Source: Candidatus Acetothermia bacterium (lineage in GTDB: Bacteria; Bipolaricaulota; Bipolaricaulia; Bipolaricaulales; Bipolaricaulaceae). Taken from it: a DNA stretch of 12,819 nt. Below the pieces are notes generated by a model. That model had not been told where the DNA came from. It saw only the letters and a program-made list of their open reading frames with translations, and ran no database searches. A program made the translations under genes and the position numbers. Location: the NCBI GenBank assembly GCA_011057175.1, contig DSBZ01000209.1, positions 1-12,819 of the forward strand, given 5' to 3'. Positions 7,874 to 12,819 of this stretch are shown piece after piece (the first letter of the stretch is position 1; the number at the start of each line of letters is the position of its first letter).

Positions 7874-7881
7874 TGTAGAAT
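7851..7881 (+). promoter_or_regulatory. Predicted promoter for the Cys-rich secreted protein
   Basis: TAGAAT (7876-7881) is a good -10 box, and the nearest -35 candidate is GTGAAA (7851-7856), with a rather long 19-base spacer. The ATG at 7902 lies 20 bases downstream, with GGAGGTGG (7887-7894) as ribosome binding site. The same TAGAAT hexamer serves gltX. Confidence 0.45.
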
Positions 7882-7901
7882 GGGGCGGAGGTGGTCACGA
7901 G

Positions 7902-8486
7902 ATGAAGCGGGCGTTTCTCTCGACGTTGGTCGTCGCGCTTCTGGGAGGAGGGTTGGCGGTAGGCCAGGGGTGGTGCGATCCCTGTCCGCCCCCTCCGCCG
8001 CTTGAACCCCCCTGCTACGCGACGTTCTGGGCTGAGGAGCCGATCCTGGTGAAGCTGGTCATCCCGTGGGGTATTTTCTGCTGTAATCCCTGCGCTACGA
8101 CGACGATGATCACCGGGTGGTCGGTGGAGGCGTTCGGGGGGGGAGTCGTGTACAGCTACGTTTACCCCATGCCGGTCGCCGCGAGCGCAGAGATCGTCTG
8201 GGACCAGCGCGATCTCGCGGGGGTGCAGGTAGCACCGGGGTTCTACAGGATCGTGGTCGCGACGACGGGGGGCGACGTGGCGACCCACGTCAGGATCGTG
8301 GCGCGCGATCACAGCTGCTGCTACGCGTGGTGTCTGCCTGCCTCGAGGGCGTGCGGGGTCTCCCTGTGCGACCCTTATCTGAAGGTGTCGCGGGCCCCGA
8401 CGGCGTGCCCATCGTGCTACGATCCATGCTGCGATCCGTGCTGCTTCCCGTGGATCTTCCCGTTCCTGTTCTTCCTCGGGAAGTGA
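7902..8486 (+). CDS. Secreted cysteine-rich protein with FlgD-Ig-like core (unrecognised)
   Basis: I do not recognise a named family. The 194-residue product starts with a clear signal peptide (MKRAFLSTLVVALLGGGLAVG, cleavage probably near residue 21), so it should be exported. The mature chain has 17 cysteines, all outside the middle: six in residues 25-64 (CDPC, a proline run, CCNPC) and eleven in residues 139-181 (CCYAWC, CPSC, then DPCC twice in tandem). The cysteine-free middle (about 68-135) contains EIVWDQRDLAGVQVAPGFYR, very like the FlgD-Ig/CHU_C pattern WDGRDxxGxxVxxGxYx, so a beta-sandwich is likely. The tail is short and hydrophobic (WIFPFLFFLGK). ATG 7902 has GGAGGTGG upstream. 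The cysteines could form disulphides in a surface layer or bind metal; I cannot tell which. The next gene follows by one base. Confidence 0.85.
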   Translation: MKRAFLSTLVVALLGGGLAVGQGWCDPCPPPPPLEPPCYATFWAEEPILVKLVIPWGIFCCNPCATTTMITGWSVEAFGGGVVYSYVYPMPVAASAEIVWDQRDLAGVQVAPGFYRIVVATTGGDVATHVRIVARDHSCCYAWCLPASRACGVSLCDPYLKVSRAPTACPSCYDPCCDPCCFPWIFPFLFFLGK

Positions 8487-8487
8487 G

Positions 8488-9321
8488 TTGGCGGAGCTGC
8501 CGGACCTGGAGGTCGTGAAGGACATCCTCACCCCCCGGATCGTGGGGCAGACGGTCCGGGGGGTCGAGGTGAACCGCCCAGGGCTCCTCCGCACGCGCGC
8601 GGTGGGCCCGGCTCTTTTCGTGGGGAGGAGGCTCCACACCATCGGCCGGCGGGGGGAGTACCTCCTCTTTTCCTTCGGCGCCGATCTCCACCTCCTCATC
8701 CATCTCATGCGCTGGGCATGGCTATGGCACGGGGGGCACGGCTATCCGCCGACCACCGCGACCGATTTGCGCCTGGCGTTCGAGGACGGGACCGATCTGC
8801 GCCTCATCGAGGCGCGGTCGCCGCGCTTGGCGGCCGCGTGGGTGGTGTCCGACCTCCTCACGGCCGAACCCCTCCGGGAGTTGGGCCGCGAGCCGCTGTC
8901 GGAGGCGTTCACCGTGGATGTCCTCCGCGGCCTCCTCGCGCGGCGGCGCCCCCTCAAACGGATCCTCACCGACCAGTCCCTGATCGCGGGGATCGGAAAC
9001 GCCTACGCGGACGAGATCCTGTTCCACGCCAGACTGTCCCCGGTTCGCTACGGCCACACGCTGACCACGGACGAGCAAGAGCGCTTGTGGCGAGCGATCG
9101 GGGATACCCTGCGGTGGGCGATCGCCGAGATCCGTGGCCGGGCAGGGGACGCCCTCTTCGAGCGGGAGATCCGGGACTTCCTCTCCGTCCACGGGAGGAG
9201 GGGTGCCCCCTGCCCCGATTGTGGCACCCCGATCGCGGAGATCCTCTACGACGACGTACGCACGAACTACTGTCCGCGCTGCCAGGGGAAAGGCGGGAGG
9301 GCCCTTCCGCGGGGCGGGTAA
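8488..9321 (+). CDS. Fpg/Nei-family DNA glycosylase-like protein with Ala at the catalytic N-terminus
   Basis: Member of the formamidopyrimidine-DNA glycosylase family (base excision repair of oxidised bases); 277 residues, normal length. The C-terminal half is canonical: the H2TH region with QSLIAGIGNAYADEILF (N171 invariant) and a zinc finger C242-x2-C245-x16-C262-x2-C265. The N-terminal half is not: the chain reads MAELPDLEVV, so the proline nucleophile at position 2 is Ala, though Glu3 is kept; RRGEYLL has Glu57 where Fpg has Lys57; HLMRWAWLW replaces HLGMSG; and the RRFG void-filling loop is not recognisable. The TTG start is the only sensible in-frame start, with a weak GGGAAG upstream, one base after the previous stop. 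NEIL3-type enzymes use a non-proline N-terminal amine, so activity is not excluded. Family membership is firm; the mutM label is not, so no symbol is given. Confidence 0.88.
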   Translation: MAELPDLEVVKDILTPRIVGQTVRGVEVNRPGLLRTRAVGPALFVGRRLHTIGRRGEYLLFSFGADLHLLIHLMRWAWLWHGGHGYPPTTATDLRLAFEDGTDLRLIEARSPRLAAAWVVSDLLTAEPLRELGREPLSEAFTVDVLRGLLARRRPLKRILTDQSLIAGIGNAYADEILFHARLSPVRYGHTLTTDEQERLWRAIGDTLRWAIAEIRGRAGDALFEREIRDFLSVHGRRGAPCPDCGTPIAEILYDDVRTNYCPRCQGKGGRALPRGG

Positions 9322-9336
9322 GGCCTCTCGTCCTCC

Positions 9337-10248
9337 TTAGGCGAGGAGGAGGGACAGAAGCGCCTTCTGGGCGTGGAGGCGGTTCTCCGCCTGGTCGAAC
9401 AGGACCGAGTTCGGAAGGCGGGATGCCTCGTAGGTGATCTCCTCCCCGTAGTGGGCGGGGAGGCAGTGCATGACCAGGCACCCCGGGTTCGCCCGCTCCA
9501 CGAGCTCCACGTCCACCGTGAACCCCTGGAACGTCCGCCGGCGAAGCTCGGCTTCCTCCTCCTGGCCCATGCTCGCCCACACGTCGGTGTAGAGCACGTC
9601 CGCCTCCCGCGCCGCCTCCCGGGGGTCGCGGAGGATCTCCACCGCCGTCCCCCCGGCCCGCGCCGCCTCCACGATCTCCGCCTCCGGCTCGTGGCCCTTG
9701 GGACAGGCGATGCGGAACCGGACTCCAAACAGGGCCGAGGCCTCGATCAACGAGTGGGCGACGTTGTTCCCGTCCCCGATGAAGGCGAGGGTCGTCCCCC
9801 GAAGCTCGCCCCGCCTCTCCAGGATCGTGAGCATGTCCCCCAGGGCCTGGCAGGGATGGTGGAGATCGGAAAGCCCGTTGATCACGGGGACGGTGGCGTA
9901 CCGCGCGAGCTCCTCCACGACGTCGTGCCCGAACACGCGCGCCATGATCCCATCGGCGTAGCGGGAGAGGTTGAGGGCGATGTCCGCGGTAGTCTCCCGC
10001 TTCCCGAGCCTGATGTCGTCGGGGCCGAGGTACAGGGCGTGCCCCCCGAGCTGCGTCATCCCGACCTCGAACGAGACGCGCGTCCGAAGTGACGGTTTCT
10101 GGAAGATCATGGCGAGGGTCTTCCCGGCGAGCACATTCCGGTGCGAGATCCCTGCCCGGTGCTCCCGCTTGAGATGCCGCGCGAGGTCGAGGGCTTCCCA
10201 CAGCTCGGGAGCCGACCAATCGGCGATGCGCACGAAATCCCGCTTCAC
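9337..10248 (-). CDS. argF: Ornithine carbamoyltransferase
   Basis: Makes citrulline from ornithine and carbamoyl phosphate in arginine biosynthesis; a cytoplasmic trimer in most bacteria. The 303-residue product has the carbamoyl-phosphate loop KPSLRTRVSFE (SLRTR 53-57, against the commoner STRTR), HHPCQALGDMLTI (HPCQ 131-134), GDGNNVAHSLIEA, the ornithine-binding DVWASMGQE, MHCLPAHYGEE (260-270) and AENR with R290. Catalytic residues look intact, and the NNVAHS and DxWxSMG motifs favour ornithine over the acetyl- or succinyl-ornithine relatives. GTG 10248 overlaps the upstream stop as GTGA and has GAGGGGG about eight bases before it; the longer open frame upstream shadows the previous gene. 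It is the last gene of the RAM/SDH/argF operon and converges on the Fpg-like gene, 15 bases away. Confidence 0.97.
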   Translation of the reverse strand: MKRDFVRIADWSAPELWEALDLARHLKREHRAGISHRNVLAGKTLAMIFQKPSLRTRVSFEVGMTQLGGHALYLGPDDIRLGKRETTADIALNLSRYADGIMARVFGHDVVEELARYATVPVINGLSDLHHPCQALGDMLTILERRGELRGTTLAFIGDGNNVAHSLIEASALFGVRFRIACPKGHEPEAEIVEAARAGGTAVEILRDPREAAREADVLYTDVWASMGQEEEAELRRRTFQGFTVDVELVERANPGCLVMHCLPAHYGEEITYEASRLPNSVLFDQAENRLHAQKALLSLLLA

Positions 10249-11495
10249 GGCAGACACCCCCTCGATGAGATCGACTCCACTTCCCGCACCGCGATCTCGC
10301 GGCGGGCGAGCTCGGCGATGAACTCCGAGTAGAGGTCCCCCACGATCGCGTCCTCCGGGGCCACGATCCCCCGCTTTCGGATCTTCCCCGCCCCCACGAA
10401 CCGCGCCCCGATCGCTGCGGCAAACCCGGTGACGCGGGCCATCGCCGAGATCCCCGTCACGGGGTCCGCCTCGTCCCACAGGTAGTAGTCCACCCGGGCC
10501 GGGCGACCGGCCTTCGTCCCCCGCACCGTGTTCCACATCACACACACGTCCCCCTCCCCCGGTCCGGGGCGGAGCCGTGGGGAGAGGACCCGCGCCGTGA
10601 ACTCCCGGGGCGCGACCGCCGCTCCGTCGAGGTGGACCGGGTCCAGATCGAGCAGCCCGCACTCCCGCAGCACGTCCACCGCCGCGTAGTGGCCTGGCCA
10701 GCGGATCGTTTTCTCCGCGAAATCGCGCAGTTCGGGCCGCGTGTGGATGAAGGAGGGCATGCCGGGGGTGATCGCGCACTCCAGCACCTCGTCCACACCG
10801 AACTGCCGGAACGGGAACGTCTCCCGGTCGGTGAGGGCGTCCACCTCGACCACCTGGCCGTCCTTCTTCACCTGGACCTTGATCATGTACTCGCGCAGCA
10901 CGTGGTCGAACGCCCACGTCACCATGTACCGCAGGGGATGGCGCGCCGCAGCGGCCTTGTTCGGGATCCCCCCCACCCGTGCCACCGCCGCCACGGCGTG
11001 ATCGAGCCTGCGGATCCCCTCCCCGACGGTGATGTTGGAGATCCCCGGGGCGAACCCGATCCCGTCGAGGAACGTGACCTCGTTGCGCAGGGCTTCCCGA
11101 TGGAGCCAGTCCCCGTACTCCTCGGCCGTCATCCCGGCCGGGACCTCGAGCCCTTCCGTCTCGTACGGATCAGGGCGGCGGTGATACTCCTCGAGCATGT
11201 CCACGACGTGTACCCCCCGAACGATGGCCTGGTGGGCGGCCCGGTAGCTCGTGCGCCGGTCGGGGAGAGCGATCACCACCACCTCGTACTCCCCGAGGGC
11301 CTGCTCCAGGCCAGGTCCAGCGACGTCGCCGGGATGGAGGACGATCTTCTCGCTCCCGATCCACCGCTTCGTCCGTTGGAGAGCCTCCGCCGATCGAGCG
11401 ACGAGGCCCACCGCCTCCACGCTCTCCTCCCGTGCGAGGTCCCATGCCACTGCCGCTCCGATCTTCCCTGTTCCCCCGAGGACGAGGATCTTCAT
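10245..11495 (-). CDS. Saccharopine dehydrogenase-like NAD(P)-binding oxidoreductase
   Basis: Belongs to the saccharopine dehydrogenase/reductase superfamily, whose members oxidise or reduce secondary amines formed between an amino acid and an oxo acid. The 416-residue product opens with a Rossmann motif (ILVLGGTGKIGAAVAWDLA), has VVVIALPDRRTSYRAAHQAI and VHVVDMLEEYHR at the end of the NAD(P) domain, and LDGIGFAPGISNI at the usual G-x-x-PG position that begins the C-terminal domain. ATG 11495 starts the Rossmann strand, with AAAGGA about 12 bases upstream. It lies 31 bases after the RAM-domain gene and overlaps argF by four bases. The substrate is unknown: lysine or saccharopine, an ornithine-derived analogue, or a polyamine intermediate are all conceivable. 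The tie to argF makes an ornithine- or lysine-related reaction likely, as inference. Confidence 0.87.
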   Translation of the reverse strand: MKILVLGGTGKIGAAVAWDLAREESVEAVGLVARSAEALQRTKRWIGSEKIVLHPGDVAGPGLEQALGEYEVVVIALPDRRTSYRAAHQAIVRGVHVVDMLEEYHRRPDPYETEGLEVPAGMTAEEYGDWLHREALRNEVTFLDGIGFAPGISNITVGEGIRRLDHAVAAVARVGGIPNKAAAARHPLRYMVTWAFDHVLREYMIKVQVKKDGQVVEVDALTDRETFPFRQFGVDEVLECAITPGMPSFIHTRPELRDFAEKTIRWPGHYAAVDVLRECGLLDLDPVHLDGAAVAPREFTARVLSPRLRPGPGEGDVCVMWNTVRGTKAGRPARVDYYLWDEADPVTGISAMARVTGFAAAIGARFVGAGKIRKRGIVAPEDAIVGDLYSEFIAELARREIAVREVESISSRGCLP

Positions 11496-11526
11496 CGTCG
11501 TTCACATCCTTTGTGTGGGTTGTGGT

Positions 11527-11790
11527 CTAGTCGGTGAACTTCTTCGTCACGATGTGGGTGCTCGTCGAGGAGACGCCCTCCACCTTGCGGATCTCCTCGG
11601 TCACGATGTTGTGGAGCTCCGCTACGGAGAAGCTGGACGGGAGTTCCTCGAACTCGAGGTAGGCGATGATGTCGTAGTCTCCGAACACGGTGTCCACGCG
11701 CCGAACATGGGGCTGGCGGCGGATGATCTCCGCGATCTTGCCCTCCGTCGCGCCGCGACAGCGGACGAGGACGTATGCTGCGACTGCCAT
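11527..11790 (-). CDS. Stand-alone Lrp/AsnC ligand-binding (RAM) domain protein
   Basis: An 87-residue protein that is just the effector-binding RAM domain of Lrp/AsnC regulators, with no helix-turn-helix. It has the alpha-beta sandwich pattern: AAYVLVRCRGA, HVRRVDTVFGDYDIIAYLEFE, and a closing strand VEGVSSTSTHIV. Such proteins bind amino acids and assemble into rings, or act with full-length Lrp proteins; what this one binds is unknown. ATG 11790 follows a near-perfect ribosome binding site (AAAGGAGGT on the minus strand, 11796-11804) at five bases spacing, the strongest in the window. It is first in the operon with the saccharopine dehydrogenase-like gene and argF, which suggests that it senses an amino acid made or used there. 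The frame is open upstream, but that part overlaps gltX on the other strand. Confidence 0.92.
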   Translation of the reverse strand: MAVAAYVLVRCRGATEGKIAEIIRRQPHVRRVDTVFGDYDIIAYLEFEELPSSFSVAELHNIVTEEIRKVEGVSSTSTHIVTKKFTD

Positions 11791-11816
11791 GAGGGACCTC
11801 CTTTGTTCGCCCGGAG

Positions 11817-11845
11817 ATGGTAGCCGCGGACGCCGAAGGAGGCAA
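11817..11845 (-). promoter_or_regulatory. Predicted promoter for the RAM/SDH/argF operon
   Basis: On the minus strand TTGCCT (11845-11840) and TACCAT (11822-11817) are 17 bases apart; each box matches consensus at four of six positions. Transcription would start near 11810, giving a leader of about 20 bases that includes the strong ribosome binding site. It is back to back with the gltX promoter. Confidence 0.4.
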
Positions 11846-11851
11846 CGTTCC

Positions 11852-11880
11852 TTGGGACCTCTACAGGGGGACGGTAGAAT
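11852..11880 (+). promoter_or_regulatory. Predicted gltX promoter, leaderless geometry
   Basis: TTGGGA (11852-11857, 4/6) and TAGAAT (11875-11880, 5/6) are 17 bases apart. Only seven bases separate the -10 box from the ATG at 11888, so transcription should begin at or within a base or two of the start codon. No Shine-Dalgarno sequence is available in the transcript. Confidence 0.55.
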
Positions 11881-11887
11881 GCAGCCC

Positions 11888-12819
11888 ATGGCTTCCGTGC
11901 GTGTGCGGTTCGCGCCCAGCCCCACGGGGTACCTCCACGTGGGGGGGGGGCGGACCGCTCTCTTCAACTGGCTCTACGCTCGACATCACAAGGGGACGTT
12001 TATCCTCCGCATCGAGGACACGGACCGCACGCGGTCCACGGATGAGGCGATCGAGCAGATCTTCGCGTCCCTCCGCTGGCTGGGGTTGGACTGGGACGAG
12101 GTGTACCGTCAGACGGATCGCTTCGCGCGGCACCGCGAGGTCGCGGCCGAGCTCGTGCGCTGCGGGGCGGCCTACGAATCCGAGGGTGCCCTGTGGTTTA
12201 GGGTTCCCAGGGATGGAGCCACTACTGTGCCCGACCTCCTCGCCGGGGATGTCACGGTGGAGCACCGCGAGCTCAAGGACCTCGTCATCCTTCGTTCCGA
12301 TGCCACCCCCACCTACAACTTCGCGTGCGTGGTGGACGACCACGACATGGGGATCACCCACGTCATCCGCGGCGCGGAGCACCTCAACAACACCCCCAAG
12401 CAGCTCCTCATCTACCAGGCGCTGGGGTGGACCCCGCCCCTGTTCGCCCACGTCCCCCTCATCCTCGGCCCGGATCGGACGAAGCTCTCCAAGCGCCATG
12501 GGGCGGGATCGGTCCTCGATTACGACCGGCGCGGGATCCTCCCCGAGGCGCTCGTGAACTTCCTGGCGCGGCTGGGGTGGTCCCATGGGGACCAGGAGGT
12601 GTTCTCCCGCGATGAGCTCGTCGCCCGATTCGACCTCCCGGGGGTCAACACGGCGGCGGCAGTGTTCGACGAGGAGAAGCTCCTCTGGCTCAACCGCGAG
12701 TGGCTGCGGCGCCTGGACCCGCTGCGCCTCGCGGACCTCCTCGCGGAGAGGATCGTCGCGCGCGGCGTGGCGGAGCGGGCCACGGTTGAGGCGGTGGGAC
12801 GGGAGAAGCTCGCCCGGGC
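11888..12819 (+). CDS. gltX: Glutamyl-tRNA synthetase, compact form (3' end missing)
   Basis: Charges tRNA-Glu (and in many bacteria tRNA-Gln for later amidation); cytoplasmic class I synthetase. The visible 310 residues include the N-terminal RFAPSPTGYLHVGGGRTALF with the HIGH-type motif at 17-20, LRIEDTDRTRS (40-50), TPTYNFACVVDD (140-151), HVIRGAEHLNNTPKQ (158-172) and KLSKRHGA, the KMSKS counterpart, followed by the stem-contact domain (LLWLNREWL). KLSKR and the stem-contact domain argue against the GluQ-RS paralogue. Between AAYES (94-98) and GALWFRVP (100-107) about 40 residues found in the E. coli enzyme, including its zinc site, are absent, while the frame stays continuous. The HVGGGR codons form a run of ten G (11941-11950); relatives usually have HVGGAR. 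ATG 11888 gives the exact family N-terminus. The anticodon-binding domain lies beyond the window. Confidence 0.95.
   Translation, partial: MASVRVRFAPSPTGYLHVGGGRTALFNWLYARHHKGTFILRIEDTDRTRSTDEAIEQIFASLRWLGLDWDEVYRQTDRFARHREVAAELVRCGAAYESEGALWFRVPRDGATTVPDLLAGDVTVEHRELKDLVILRSDATPTYNFACVVDDHDMGITHVIRGAEHLNNTPKQLLIYQALGWTPPLFAHVPLILGPDRTKLSKRHGAGSVLDYDRRGILPEALVNFLARLGWSHGDQEVFSRDELVARFDLPGVNTAAAVFDEEKLLWLNREWLRRLDPLRLADLLAERIVARGVAERATVEAVGREKLAR

Noticed and set aside
9331..9350. TCCTCCT/AGGAGGA hairpin between the convergent Fpg-like and argF genes as a terminator
   Set aside because: The 7-bp stem lies partly inside argF and no T-tract follows on either strand. It may arise from Leu and Glu-rich codon use, so I do not call it a terminator.
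8966..10423. 485-codon open frame on the minus strand overlapping the Fpg-like gene and argF
   Set aside because: Low-complexity Arg/Gly/Pro composition, no motifs, and it overlaps strongly supported genes.
11888..12819. GluQ-RS (YadB) as identity of the last gene
   Set aside because: The KLSKR motif and the stem-contact domain are present, which GluQ-RS alters or lacks, so full-length GluRS is the better call.

Overview
The window is GC-rich bacterial chromosome (strong G/C preference at third codon positions, many GTG starts and one TTG, almost no intergenic space). It holds eleven protein-coding genes: nine complete and two cut by the window edges. I see no RNA genes, insertion sequences, CRISPR arrays or phage genes, and no gene-free stretch longer than about 100 bases. 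The gene set (a THEP1-type NTPase, a MGDG-synthase-like glycosyltransferase, a divergent Fpg, compact genome layout) suggests a deep-branching, possibly thermophilic bacterium. Candidatus Bipolaricaulota/Acetothermia is my best guess from protein flavour, but it is low confidence and rests on no database search.

Layout. (1) 1-6337, plus strand: 3' part of a phosphohexomutase, leuS, a family-2 glycosyltransferase and a PlsC-like acyltransferase, linked by overlaps or short gaps. A MGDG-synthase/UgtP-like glycosyltransferase follows and has its own good sigma70-type promoter. Apart from leuS this reads as a membrane glycolipid module: hexose-1-phosphate supply, acylation of a glycerolipid, and glycosylation of the head group. 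(2) 6334-6849, minus strand: THEP1 NTPase, convergent with the glycosyltransferase; both stop codons lie in one CTAG. (3) 6920-7807, plus: AEC-family (auxin efflux carrier-like) permease, divergent from THEP1. (4) 7902-9321, plus: a secreted protein with 17 cysteines and a FlgD-Ig-like core, then an Fpg/Nei-family protein whose catalytic N-terminal proline is replaced by alanine. (5) 11790-9337, minus: an operon of a stand-alone Lrp/AsnC RAM domain, a saccharopine-dehydrogenase-like oxidoreductase and argF (ornithine carbamoyltransferase). (6) 11888-end, plus: gltX, divergent from that operon, with promoter spacing that predicts a leaderless mRNA and an unusually compact region after the Rossmann half-domain.

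Most worth a second look: the Fpg-like protein with several altered active-site positions, the Cys-rich secreted protein behind a promoter framed by a perfect 10-bp inverted repeat, the RAM/SDH/argF operon whose substrate is unclear, the compact GltX, and the shared CTAG stop. I see no obvious large new system such as defence, secretion or mobile machinery. The novelty here lies in individual proteins and regulatory architecture.
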